Shown here: in pieces, positions 34,621 to 43,220 of the stretch
How positions within the stretch are numbered: the stretch's first letter is position 1
How the letters are laid out: every line of letters begins with the position of its first letter
Source: Spirosoma montaniterrae
Lineage (GTDB): Bacteria > Bacteroidota > Bacteroidia > Cytophagales > Spirosomataceae
NCBI RefSeq assembly: GCF_001988955.1
Contig: NZ_CP014263.1
Coordinates: 1,488,001-1,552,000, forward strand
Length of the DNA: 64,000 nt
Direction of reading: 5' to 3'
Made by a program: the position numbers and the translations under genes
Notes under the pieces: model-generated
What the model was told of the DNA's origin: nothing
Seen by the model: only the letters and a program-made list of their open reading frames with translations
Databases searched by the model: none

Positions 34621-34630
34621 AGTTTTTTAA

Positions 34631-34711
34631 GTGATAAGTGATGAGAGATGCGTGATGAGTTTTATACGTGATGGGCAACCAAACTCATCGCTCATCACTT
34701 ATCACTCATCA
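34631..34711. repeat. Intergenic inverted repeat, GTGATGAGTGATGA word family
   Basis: Left GTGATAAGTGATGAGAGATGCGTGATGAGTTT and right AAACTCATCGCTCATCACTTATCACTCATCAC fill the spacer between the MoxR start and the parvulin stop. The arms share words but in shifted order, so complementarity is partial. Same family as 52092-52168. Confidence 0.82.
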
Positions 34712-36091
34712 CTAATTGCCGCCCCCGCCGACCTGGGCCGCGCTGTTTTGCGTGGTGCCAAAAATGCGGCAGCTACTGAACTCAGGATCGACGGTAATGT
34801 ACACATCGGCAACCGATTTGCGGAACCACTCATCAATAGCGCGGTTCTTTTTGTTGGTCAGCACAATGTTCTGCAACTTCTCGAAATCGAGTTTATAATC
34901 AGCCGTGTGAGGGGCAATTTTGCTTTTGTAAAACAACAATCGTACCGCACTTTTACCATCTTCAGTGCGGTAGGCTAAAGGTTTGGAGATGCTGCCCACG
35001 GCCATTGTATCGAGCATCTGAAACATGGCGTATTCCATCGATCCGTCCATTGCCAGCCGCGAGCTACCCGTTTCGGGGTTACGCAGCAAACCACCGGCAT
35101 CGGCAGTCGATTTATCGTCGGAGTATTCTTTAGCCGCTTTTTCAAACTTGAGCGAGTCCACTACAATCAGTGCCCGCAGACTGTCTAAATATTTCGTTGG
35201 GCCGGCAAGATCCAGCCGGTTATAATCGGGGCGAAGCAGGATGTGCCGGGCGTGGTATTCGGCTCCGCGCGTTTCGAGCAACTGAATCAGGTGCAGACCA
35301 AAGTCCGACTCTACTACGTCCGACATCTCGTTGGGTTTCAGTTTCAGGGCCGCACCTTCAAACGGGGCCACCATCATACCGCGCTTGGCAAAACCGAGGT
35401 CGCCCCCATTTTGGGCCGAGCCTACGTCTTCCGAAAATTCTTTGGCTAATTTGGCGAAGTCTTCACCGTCCTGAACGCGCTTTTTAATATCGAGCAAACG
35501 TTGTTTAAGGGCATCTTTCTGCTCTTTGGTTGGCTTGGCAAAACGAACAATCTGGCCGACTTCAACTTCGGCGGGCATGTACGGAAGGCTATCTTTGGGG
35601 ATTTCTTCAAAGAATTTTTTTACCTCGCGGGGTGTCACCTTCATATCAGAGGTGATTTTCTGCTGCATTTTCTGCACCACCTTCTGGTCTTTCACCTGCT
35701 GGCGCAGTTCGCTCTTCAGCATCTCTAAACTTTTACCGTATGCTTCAACGATATTTTTGTCTGAACCAAACTGCTGAATCATATACTGCATCCGCGAATC
35801 GAGTTCATTATCAACCAGTTTGTCTTCAACCACCACCGAGTCGATTTCGGCTTTGGCGAGCATCATTTTGTTGATAACCAGGCTTTCAAGTAACTGACAC
35901 TTTTGCGGGGGTGTTTGATTCTGCCCAACGTAAGACTGGTACGCTTCTTCCAGATCTGTCTTCAGCACGTAATAGTTGTCGACCTTCGCAATGATTTTGT
36001 TCAGACTAATGCCTTGTCCCTGCCCGAAAGCGGGTGCTATGGCAAAAAAGCCCATAAACAGAATCAGCGTGTTGGTTAGTACTTTTTTCAT
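34712..36091 (-). CDS. SurA-like peptidylprolyl isomerase
   Basis: 459 residues. Signal peptide (MKKVLTNTLILFMGFFAIAPAFG), a SurA_N-like chaperone region (~residues 30-165), and two parvulin domains (~175-270 and ~275-385); HARHILL and GGDLGFAKRGMM are recognisable parvulin segments. The role is expected to be folding of outer-membrane proteins in the periplasm. The middle gene of parvulin-parvulin-MoxR. Confidence 0.88.
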   Translation of the reverse strand: MKKVLTNTLILFMGFFAIAPAFGQGQGISLNKIIAKVDNYYVLKTDLEEAYQSYVGQNQTPPQKCQLLESLVINKMMLAKAEIDSVVVEDKLVDNELDSRMQYMIQQFGSDKNIVEAYGKSLEMLKSELRQQVKDQKVVQKMQQKITSDMKVTPREVKKFFEEIPKDSLPYMPAEVEVGQIVRFAKPTKEQKDALKQRLLDIKKRVQDGEDFAKLAKEFSEDVGSAQNGGDLGFAKRGMMVAPFEGAALKLKPNEMSDVVESDFGLHLIQLLETRGAEYHARHILLRPDYNRLDLAGPTKYLDSLRALIVVDSLKFEKAAKEYSDDKSTADAGGLLRNPETGSSRLAMDGSMEYAMFQMLDTMAVGSISKPLAYRTEDGKSAVRLLFYKSKIAPHTADYKLDFEKLQNIVLTNKKNRAIDEWFRKSVADVYITVDPEFSSCRIFGTTQNSAAQVGGGGN

Positions 36092-36151
36092 GTTTTAAAG
36101 ATACGCAATTCAGCCGCAAGCGGCTCTGTTTTAATGTTTTTTAACGATTTA

Positions 36152-38515
36152 TCACTTCATCAGTTTCCTGATTTCTTCCTCATTCACGTTAACCGGGTAC
36201 TTCTGCCGGAGTTGAGCCAGCCATTGTTTTTCCAGTACGGCCTGATAGTCGTTGATAACAGTGCCCCGCGCTTCGGCGAATGTTTTGGCACGAGCCGGTT
36301 CAATACGGTCAATACGAACGGCAATCACGCTGTCGTTACGCCGGAGCGTAGTAGTGCCGGGTCTCCACTGCTCAATGGCATCAACGTATGAGTTAGCCCC
36401 CTGAGCAAAGACGCCTTCGACAAGACTGATGGCCGGTTCGTTCGGATTGCCACTTGTTTGCAAGGCTTTGTTGTTCAATACGTTGACTACATCGGCTTTG
36501 GCGTTGGAAAAATACTGAAGCCCCACCCGACGCTGTGCGGCACCGCTGCTGCCGGGTCGTGCGCCCTGATAGTCTTTCTCCATGATGCGGCTTAGGGCAA
36601 TGCCGCGTGTCTGTAAATAGCTAACCACCGACCGGATGCGCCCTGCCGATACCGAGTCCTGTTCGGTCGGGTCGTGCGAACCGGATACTTCAACCACATA
36701 ATCGGGGTTACGGGTCATTGCTACCAGCACGTCGTACAGCGATTCGCGCAGATTGGGCGTTAGCGTTGTCTGACCCTTCTCAAATGTCAGGTCGGGGGCC
36801 GAACGCCGGAGTTGATACGGAGCTTTACCGCTTAGCCGCTCTGTAGCCTGCCGAATCAGGGTATCGTGTTTAGCTACTAAAATTGTGGCAACGGCGCGTT
36901 CGGGAAGCGTGTATTTGGCGCGGTTTTGCTCGAAATACTGCCGTTGACTCGTCGTGTCGGCCATCGAACGCTCCCAAACGTTCTTTTCCATCATCTGCGA
37001 CAAGAGCACACCATCGCGGATTTCAGCCAGTAACGACCGAAATTCGGGTGATTTTTTTTCTAAGTTCGCTTCTTCGGTGGCAATAAGCTGATCGCCTATG
37101 AACCGGTCGAACAACCGGCGCATGGCAACGGGTGGGGAGCCAGCCGCTGCGGGCGTAGGATCGGTGGCTGTAGCGGCTAAAGCCGGATTACGCGGTGGCT
37201 GTTGACGCTGCCGCACGTAGTCGAAAAACTGATTAACGGTATGGTCTTTACCGCCAATAGTCACAAGGGTTTTGTTCTGCAACGTCTCGTCTAACGGTTC
37301 GCTGAATCGCCACCGACCACGCAGCAAACTGCTGTCGGCCTTTGCCAGCGCGGCTGTCAGTACAGCTTTATCTTCACGAACGGGGTATTCCTGCCGAAGC
37401 CGTTGCACCGCCGATTGGCGCAGCACGTCGGCGCGGGTGTCGGTCGTAACGCGCTGCCGCAGCGACGGGGCCAGGTCGGCGTAAGCCGGGACGCCCTGCC
37501 GTTCGAGTAGTTTAATAACGTGCCACCCGTAGTTCGTCCGCACCGGTTTGGAAACATCGCCCGGATTGACGAGCGAGAAGGCTGCTTCCTCAAAAGCAGG
37601 CACCTGCCGCCCGGTCTCAAAAGGCGGTAGCTGACCGCCGTTCTGCCGCGACGTTACATCGTCCGACATCTCCCGGCAAACGTCTTCAAAACGATCTCCT
37701 TTCTGTAGGCGGGCATAGGCCGTATTGATGCGCTCTTCGGCGACCCGCTGCCCCGGCACGTCGGCACCTGGGCTGAGCCGTACCAGAATATGGGCTACGC
37801 GCAATTTACCCCGGCTGGGTCGGCGGTCGTTGACGCGCACAAGATGATAGCCAAAGCGCGTTCTGACGGGGGGCGACACCTGCCCGACGGGGGTGGTGTA
37901 AGCTGCCGTTTCGAGCGGATAAATCGCCGAAAAGACGGTAAAATAACCGAGGTTGCCGCCATTGGGCGCGGTAGTAGGATCTTGCGAGAACTCGCGGGCG
38001 AGCTTGCTGAAATCTTCCCCGCTGGTAGCCCGCCGTCGAAGCGTTTGCACCGATTCGTAGGCCGTGAGTGTATCGGTGGGTGCCGCGTCTTCGGGTACGT
38101 TAATCAGCAGGTGCGATGCATTGACCTCCTGCTGCATACGCTGGTATGCTTCAGCCGTCAGCGATTCAACCAGCACTTTATCGGTCAGGTATGACTGCGC
38201 CAGTTGTTTGCGGTAGGTATTCATCTCCTCCCGAAAGGCTTCGGTAGTGTCGTAGCCTTCGCTTTCAGCAGCCAGTACCTTTAATTTCAGGTTGGTGTAA
38301 AGGTCGAAATAGTCCTTGATATCGGTCCGCTGTGCCGAGTCAGTCGAGAGTTGATTCTTGGTAAACGACTGAAAAAAATCGTCGGTTGTAAACGATTTCT
38401 GGCCTAATTTCAGGATAACAGGCTGCGGAGGAGCGGGCTGCTGAACAACCGGTGCTGCCGTTTTACAGGCTGCAACCGCAAGAGCTACCAGAAAGCCGCC
38501 GGTGAGTTGGCGCAT
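36152..38515 (-). CDS. Lipoprotein with tandem parvulin domains
   Basis: 787 residues. The signal sequence ends in a lipobox (VAVAAC, Cys17), so it should be a lipoprotein. After an N-terminal chaperone-like region come two parvulin domains, the first with HLLINVPED...GGNLGYFTVF and the second with VAHILVRLS...GGQLPPFETG (~residues 110-350). A long C-terminal region contains LRESLYDVLVAMTRNPDYVVEVSGSHDP-type sequence. It is larger than SurA and typical of Bacteroidota. Probably assists outer-membrane protein folding together with the next gene. Confidence 0.88.
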   Translation of the reverse strand: MRQLTGGFLVALAVAACKTAAPVVQQPAPPQPVILKLGQKSFTTDDFFQSFTKNQLSTDSAQRTDIKDYFDLYTNLKLKVLAAESEGYDTTEAFREEMNTYRKQLAQSYLTDKVLVESLTAEAYQRMQQEVNASHLLINVPEDAAPTDTLTAYESVQTLRRRATSGEDFSKLAREFSQDPTTAPNGGNLGYFTVFSAIYPLETAAYTTPVGQVSPPVRTRFGYHLVRVNDRRPSRGKLRVAHILVRLSPGADVPGQRVAEERINTAYARLQKGDRFEDVCREMSDDVTSRQNGGQLPPFETGRQVPAFEEAAFSLVNPGDVSKPVRTNYGWHVIKLLERQGVPAYADLAPSLRQRVTTDTRADVLRQSAVQRLRQEYPVREDKAVLTAALAKADSSLLRGRWRFSEPLDETLQNKTLVTIGGKDHTVNQFFDYVRQRQQPPRNPALAATATDPTPAAAGSPPVAMRRLFDRFIGDQLIATEEANLEKKSPEFRSLLAEIRDGVLLSQMMEKNVWERSMADTTSQRQYFEQNRAKYTLPERAVATILVAKHDTLIRQATERLSGKAPYQLRRSAPDLTFEKGQTTLTPNLRESLYDVLVAMTRNPDYVVEVSGSHDPTEQDSVSAGRIRSVVSYLQTRGIALSRIMEKDYQGARPGSSGAAQRRVGLQYFSNAKADVVNVLNNKALQTSGNPNEPAISLVEGVFAQGANSYVDAIEQWRPGTTTLRRNDSVIAVRIDRIEPARAKTFAEARGTVINDYQAVLEKQWLAQLRQKYPVNVNEEEIRKLMK

Positions 38516-38562
38516 AAATGGGGAAAAATTATTCGTTTAATAGAACGTTTCGGGCGGGTCAC

Positions 38563-39264
38563 TTATTGGCGAACGGGCCGAATTTGCACGGTTTTGAGCG
38601 TAATATCATATACCAGCCTGTACTCGTATGCATCTTTCATGTGTTGCCCCGTAAAGATTGCAGGAACCTCCATGCGCGTCTTTTTCTGTCTACGCAGGTC
38701 GGCTTCCTGCACCTCCACGCTGCTTTGGCCCAGCAAGTCGTCGCTGTCAAGCTGATCGACTAATTTCAACCCTACGCCCGATGCCCACAGCCCTGCCGTG
38801 ACATATTTGAGCGGTGTCAGCACCTCGGTAGCCGTCAGCACCAGCGACACCGGAACGCTCACGATGTTGTGAATCTTTCGCACCTGTTCGAGCATCTGCT
38901 GCGCCCGTGCGTACTCATCGACTTCAATGAGCACTAAACTCGCCACCATGCGCCCGTTGCGGGGCAGTTCGAGCCGAATCGACTGGGCTGGGTTTGTGCC
39001 GCCACTCAAGTCGAGTTGCTGGCCTTTCTGCACGGTTTCAACGCCCCAGCCGCCGTTTACTACGCCGACGGGTTTGTTTTTTGCGTCGTAACTCGTTAGC
39101 GTGTAAGCCAGCATCAGTTCGTCGCGTCGGCTGATGTTTTCTTCTAAGTTCACCGCCTGCAACGACCGGGGCTGCAACTCCGCCGTGAGGGCTGTGGGGC
39201 GGGTGCAGGATGTCTGAACCAGGATTAACAGGCTTACAAAGATTGGCTGGATTTTATAGTTCAT
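38563..39264 (-). CDS. Putative lipoprotein of unknown function
   Basis: 233 residues. The N-terminus MNYKIQPIFVSLLILVQTSC is a lipoprotein signal with Cys20. The rest is a mixed beta-rich soluble domain; I recognise no family. A hydrophobic patch at ~residues 135-165 (VSVPVSLVLTATEVLTPLKYVTAG) may be buried rather than membrane-spanning. Its start overlaps the end of the upstream gene (39254-39601) by 11 bases, which suggests translational coupling between the two. Confidence 0.65.
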   Translation of the reverse strand: MNYKIQPIFVSLLILVQTSCTRPTALTAELQPRSLQAVNLEENISRRDELMLAYTLTSYDAKNKPVGVVNGGWGVETVQKGQQLDLSGGTNPAQSIRLELPRNGRMVASLVLIEVDEYARAQQMLEQVRKIHNIVSVPVSLVLTATEVLTPLKYVTAGLWASGVGLKLVDQLDSDDLLGQSSVEVQEADLRRQKKTRMEVPAIFTGQHMKDAYEYRLVYDITLKTVQIRPVRQ

Positions 39265-39601
39265 GCGCTAAAACTTCTTCAATAATAGACTCGCCCGCCG
39301 AGCCGTCGCCACTGGTCCACTGCCAGCGTTCGTGAAGCCGAATGCGGCCATCGGGCAGAATTTCGGGTGTAGATTGGCAGCGGCCCGTCATCAGTTCGCC
39401 CCGCTTGTTAACGTGTTGATACCGCATATTCAAACTATTATCGTTCTGCACCGTGGCGATGAGGAAGCCTTTGACGATACTGCCCCCGCTATAGTCAGCC
39501 CAAACAATTTGCCCCTGCTGGCGATAGTAGAACAAGGTCTCATTGCCTACTTCGCCATTGGCCGTATTCGTGACAGAGCGGAACGTTTTGTTGTTGTACA
39601 T
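39254..39601 (-). CDS. Small conserved Bacteroidota protein (often mislabelled n-acetylglutamate synthase)
   Basis: 115 residues, all-beta in appearance: FYYRQQGQIVWADYSGGSI, MRYQHVNKRGELMTG and RIRLHERWQWTSGDGS are its strongest segments. I recall this family being labelled n-acetylglutamate synthase in Bacteroidota; there is no acyl-CoA binding motif or amino-acid kinase domain, so I do not accept that role. Cytoplasmic. The ATG lies at the very edge of the 43-bp inverted repeat element at 39601-39843. Confidence 0.7.
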   Translation of the reverse strand: MYNNKTFRSVTNTANGEVGNETLFYYRQQGQIVWADYSGGSIVKGFLIATVQNDNSLNMRYQHVNKRGELMTGRCQSTPEILPDGRIRLHERWQWTSGDGSAGESIIEEVLAHEL

Positions 39602-39843
39602 CTGAACCGGGATTAGCCAGGATTTACTGGATTAATACAAGATTTTACGCTTCGCTGTTCGGGACATAAGTTCCGAACTACTTAATAGCGGGTATTTACC
39701 CGCCCATTTACTTAGACGGACAAATGTCCGGTATTATCGGGTCCGGGACTTGTGTCCCAAACAGCTTCGGGTAGTTTCGGGCAATTAAGCGCAGCGCAGC
39801 ATCTTGTATTAATCCAGTAAATCCTGGCTAATCCTGGTTCAGA
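39601..39843. repeat. 243-bp element with 43-bp terminal inverted repeats
   Basis: 39601-39643 and 39801-39843 are inverted copies with 42 of 43 bases matching; the words GGATTAGCCAGGATTTACTG appear in each. The inside holds smaller palindromes: GCGGGTATTTACCCGC, CGGACAAATGTCCG and a GTTCGGGACATAAGTTCCGAAC-type one. It fills the whole spacer: one end contributes a base of the neighbouring start codon (39599-39601) and the other supplies the agmatine deiminase stop (39839-39841). No transposase is inside. Confidence 0.9.
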
Positions 39844-40894
39844 CAGGCTCCTGCTGACTCAGGCAGTGGAAACTGCCTAATCCCCAAACAATATCGGTTG
39901 AGTCGATACCGATGATTTTTCGGGTTGGAAAGCACTGCCCGATGATGTCGAGCGCGGGCTGGTCTTTAGCACAGCGGAACGTCGGTACAATTACGGCACC
40001 ATTGGTAATCAGGAAGTTGGCGTAGGAAGCCGGGAGCCGCAGGCCATCGCTCACGACAGGGTTGGGCATGGGCAGTTCAACGATGTTGAGTTGTTTGCCG
40101 TTTAGCAGCCGCATCTCGCGGAGTTCGCGGTGAATGTCCTGCAAAAATGGGTAATTGTCATCGTTGGGATTCGACTCGTAAGCGGCTACAACGGTATCTT
40201 CGTTTACAAACCGAACTGTGTCATCAATATGCCCGTCGGTATCATCGCCAACAATACCTTCTTCTACCCAGAGCACCTGCTGAACACCGTAATAATCGCA
40301 CAGATACTGTTCAATATCAGCCTGGTTGAGATGGCTGTTGCGGTTCTGATTGAGCAGGCAGGCCCGGCTTGTCAGCACGGTTCCGGCTCCGTTGAACTCC
40401 ACCGAACCACCTTCCATAATGATGCCCGGCGTCACATAGGGTAACTGGCGGTAGTGGGCAATCTGCACCGGAATCAGGTCATCGCGGTCGTAGGGCGGGT
40501 ATTTGTTGCCCCAGGCATTATAGCCCCAATTGACAATCATCCGCTGGTTGGTATCGGGATTAATCAGGAATGCCGGGCCGTGGTCGCGGCACCACGAATC
40601 GTTGGTGGGGTGGGGCAGGAGCGTGATGCGGCTCATATCGGCCCCGGCCAGCAGTAGCCGCATGTTGGCCGCCTGCATCACGGTTTCATCGTGCGCGTTG
40701 ATACACACGTGTTCGCTTTCGGCAATGGCTTTGATGAAGTCGATATAGGCCGGAAACATCAGCTCCTGCCGGTCGCGCGTCCACGACGCTTCGGTATGCG
40801 GCCAGCTAAGCCAGGTTGCTACGTGCGGATGCCACTCAGCCGGAAAGAAAAAGCCCTCGCGGGCGGGAACAAGAGACATTGGATACTGTGCCAT
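39839..40894 (-). CDS. aguA: Agmatine deiminase family protein
   Basis: 351 residues. Peptidyl-arginine-deiminase-like fold: WLSWPHTEASW near the start, WCRDHGP (~residues 103-109), the GDDTDGHIDD block, and the catalytic Cys344 in GSFHC close to the C-terminus. Converts agmatine to N-carbamoylputrescine in polyamine synthesis. No putrescine genes are adjacent. The stop codon is part of the neighbouring repeat. Confidence 0.92.
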   Translation of the reverse strand: MAQYPMSLVPAREGFFFPAEWHPHVATWLSWPHTEASWTRDRQELMFPAYIDFIKAIAESEHVCINAHDETVMQAANMRLLLAGADMSRITLLPHPTNDSWCRDHGPAFLINPDTNQRMIVNWGYNAWGNKYPPYDRDDLIPVQIAHYRQLPYVTPGIIMEGGSVEFNGAGTVLTSRACLLNQNRNSHLNQADIEQYLCDYYGVQQVLWVEEGIVGDDTDGHIDDTVRFVNEDTVVAAYESNPNDDNYPFLQDIHRELREMRLLNGKQLNIVELPMPNPVVSDGLRLPASYANFLITNGAVIVPTFRCAKDQPALDIIGQCFPTRKIIGIDSTDIVWGLGSFHCLSQQEPV

Positions 40895-40951
40895 TTTTGG
40901 TGGGGCAAAGATACGGTTTGTCGGGCCGGGTCTGTTCAGTAAGGGGTCGAA

Positions 40952-41632
40952 TTAATTCGATTCCTCATCGAGCAACGCCAGCAATTGCTCCACGGTTAGT
41001 TCGGTAAAATCGTTTATAATCAAGGCTGCGCCGGTATCCTGCAATTCATTATGTGTGTGTGTCGTTGCCAATGCGATAACGGTCATGCCTGCCCGCAGAC
41101 CCGCTTCGATGCCCGCAAAGGCATCTTCAAACACAACACAACGGCCCGGTAATACGCCCACGCGCCCGGCGGCTGTCAGGTAAATTTCGGGGTTGGGTTT
41201 GCCATGCCGAACCATGCTGGCATCGACAATGGCGTCGAAGCGGTTGCGGATGGTTAGCCCGTCGAGCGTGAAATCAACGTTACTGGCAGGAGCCGAGGTG
41301 CCAACGGCAAGCCGGGCGTTGGCAGCCTTCAGAACATCTAAAAACGCCAGCAGACCAGGTGCCGGTTGCAGGTGTGAACGATATAAATCGCGATAAATAC
41401 CTTCTTTTTCTTCGGTCAGGGCTACTAATTCCTCACCCGAAACGGTACGTTTAAGCACATACGCCATAGCATCTGCCGATACGCGCCCATTGATGTTGTC
41501 GATGTATTGTTCTTTGGTGATCGGGTTGTTGTGATGCTGCGAAAATTGCAGCCACGCATTGATGTGAAAGTCGGTATTGTCGATCAATACGCCGTCCATA
41601 TCGAAGAGGGCGGCAAACGGGGGCGTTGGCAT
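40952..41632 (-). CDS. HAD family phosphatase, beta-phosphoglucomutase-like
   Basis: 226 residues from ATG 41632. Nucleophile Asp11 and acid/base Asp13 in LFDMDGVLIDN; motif II in LAVGTSAPASN; motif III Lys in HGKPNPEIY; motif IV in VFEDAFAGIEAG. The cap domain type and NINGRVSADAM segment resemble beta-phosphoglucomutases, which would fit the GH65 phosphorylase at 7153, although the two genes are far apart. A general sugar-phosphate phosphatase is equally possible. Confidence 0.85.
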   Translation of the reverse strand: MPTPPFAALFDMDGVLIDNTDFHINAWLQFSQHHNNPITKEQYIDNINGRVSADAMAYVLKRTVSGEELVALTEEKEGIYRDLYRSHLQPAPGLLAFLDVLKAANARLAVGTSAPASNVDFTLDGLTIRNRFDAIVDASMVRHGKPNPEIYLTAAGRVGVLPGRCVVFEDAFAGIEAGLRAGMTVIALATTHTHNELQDTGAALIINDFTELTVEQLLALLDEESN

Positions 41633-41668
41633 GAGCAGATAAATGGTTTTGGCCGCAATGATAAGATA

Positions 41669-42241
41669 ATGACCACACAAAAAACAGTAAAGCCCAGCCA
41701 GAGTTTATCGGGCATGACACTACTCCATGCGCTTCCTGCTGCTATCGACGCGCTTATCATGAAGGAATACAATCCCGAAAAAACCCTGAACGGGGTGGTT
41801 GACATCGTAGGGTCAACGCTCAACGCCGACCGCTGTTTTCTGTATGTTCGCCAACCCGACAAAGAAAGGGGGCGTATTGCATTCCAGTGGCGCAAAGACA
41901 ACAGCATCCCCGATGTGATTCAACCTGACTGGCAAACTGATACCACCAGCCTGCCACAGGAAGACCCGCTTTTTCGGGCCGCCATCGAGCTACGCCCGTC
42001 GGTGTACGTCGATGATGTAGAAACTGCCAGCCCCGATGTACTGAATCGGGCGTTTGAACACAAAACCTTCGGCCATCGCGCCCTGATTCATGCCCATATT
42101 CAACAGGACGGCCAGCTTTGGGGCATTCTACAGCCCTGCGTATTTGGTCAGCCGCGCCTGTGGACGATTGACGAGCAAACACAGATCGAGGCAATTCTGC
42201 CCCGTCTGCAACCCATTATTGCAGCTTATGTTAATGATTAA
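41669..42241 (+). CDS. GAF domain-containing protein
   Basis: 190 residues from ATG 41669. After ~35 residues comes a GAF-type sensor domain (NGVVDIVGSTLNADRCFLYVRQ ... VYVDDVETASP), ending at the C-terminus; there is no kinase, cyclase or HTH output. It may bind a small ligand or chromophore and act on a partner; the conserved ALIHAHIQQDGQLWGIL strand is typical. It is divergent from the HAD phosphatase with about 36 bases between starts. Confidence 0.8.
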   Translation: MTTQKTVKPSQSLSGMTLLHALPAAIDALIMKEYNPEKTLNGVVDIVGSTLNADRCFLYVRQPDKERGRIAFQWRKDNSIPDVIQPDWQTDTTSLPQEDPLFRAAIELRPSVYVDDVETASPDVLNRAFEHKTFGHRALIHAHIQQDGQLWGILQPCVFGQPRLWTIDEQTQIEAILPRLQPIIAAYVND

Positions 42242-42444
42242 TCAACATCGCCCACCAGCACGGCGGCTTCGTGAAGCAACTCGGTCGCAACCAATTCGTC
42301 GGTAACGTCTTCAATTCGTTCATCGAAGGTGTCTACCTGTTCGTTGTTTACCGATGGCTGCATACCCAGCAAAAAACGCCCGACGTATAGCAGGTTCAGC
42401 GAAAAGCGCAGTTCGGGCAGTGCGTTACTATACCGGGTTTGCAT
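42238..42444 (-). CDS. Small hypothetical protein
   Basis: 68 residues, start ATG at 42444, 10 bases after the stop of the DUF1080 gene and overlapping the convergent GAF gene by 4 bases. Tight packing and lack of another plausible frame favour a real gene. The C-terminal half is acidic. No family recognised. Confidence 0.5.
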   Translation of the reverse strand: MQTRYSNALPELRFSLNLLYVGRFLLGMQPSVNNEQVDTFDERIEDVTDELVATELLHEAAVLVGDVD

Positions 42445-42454
42445 GAATCAGGCC

Positions 42455-43141
42455 CTACAGGGCTTTTATTTTCAAATTTCTATAATAGATGGGAGCACCC
42501 GCATGTTTGCCCTGCAAGCCTATAAAACCGCGCAACGGTAACTCGGCAGGTGGCTTACTGAGCCAAGCGGGCACTTCCGACCCGTCGGGGTTGGTTTTGG
42601 CTGACGTGAATTTCGACAGATCAATGCTATTGACCAATTCGTTATTCAACACGATGAACAGCATACTGCCCTGACACGTGATGGTGTACCGATTCCATTC
42701 GCCCGGACGTTTTACTGCACTTTTAGTTGGAGCCTGATGCCCGAATAATGCCCCGCACTGCCAGTTTTTGGGCGATTCCGACCATTTCTGTGCGTAATCG
42801 TCGGCAATCTGAATTTCAACGGAATTGGGTATCCAATTGGTTGTGTCTGAGCAGTGTACTACGACTCCGCTGTTGGTGCCATCGGCAGTTTGGAAGAACA
42901 GATCCAGCACAAAATCATCATACGGAACGGTTGTCCAGATGGCTTTGTCAGCCGATGCGGTCAGTACGCCTTCTTCATATGTCCAGACGCCTTTGGGGAA
43001 ATTGGCATCGGAGAGGTCTGCCGCAAACAACGGTTTCCAGCCGGCTCCGCTTGGGTTGGGATGGCCTTTGGGTGGTGTTTGGGCAAATACTGACGTGACA
43101 ACGCCAACGGTCAGAAGCAGCAACAGGCAATAGTTGTTCAT
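42455..43141 (-). CDS. Secreted DUF1080 (3-keto-disaccharide hydrolase type) protein
   Basis: 228 residues. A signal peptide (LLLLLTVGVVTSVFAQ) precedes a concanavalin-like DUF1080 domain starting at GWKPLFAADLSD, with SGVVVHCSDT, ALFGHQAPT and RNLKIKAL as its core strands. DUF1080 proteins bind or hydrolyse glycosides (recent members act on 3-keto-glycosides). Secreted into the periplasm or beyond. Substrate unknown. A possible companion to the propeller/cytochrome fusion at 25336, whose families often co-occur; that is inference only. Confidence 0.88.
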   Translation of the reverse strand: MNNYCLLLLLTVGVVTSVFAQTPPKGHPNPSGAGWKPLFAADLSDANFPKGVWTYEEGVLTASADKAIWTTVPYDDFVLDLFFQTADGTNSGVVVHCSDTTNWIPNSVEIQIADDYAQKWSESPKNWQCGALFGHQAPTKSAVKRPGEWNRYTITCQGSMLFIVLNNELVNSIDLSKFTSAKTNPDGSEVPAWLSKPPAELPLRGFIGLQGKHAGAPIYYRNLKIKAL

Positions 43142-43220
43142 GCAGTGTTTGGTCAGAAGTTAATCTCCGTTAGAACCCGTCAGAGCAGATTTTCTACCCA
43201 TGTATTTTACCCGGCCAACG

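Noticed and set aside
36112..36125. AGCCGC-AA-GCGGCT hairpin between the two parvulin genes
   Set aside because: The loop is too small for the full stem and no T tract follows in the minus direction, so I do not call it a terminator.
41507..41668. Upstream extension of the GAF protein
   Set aside because: It would overlap the start of the divergent HAD gene antisense, and its translation does not resemble the domain.
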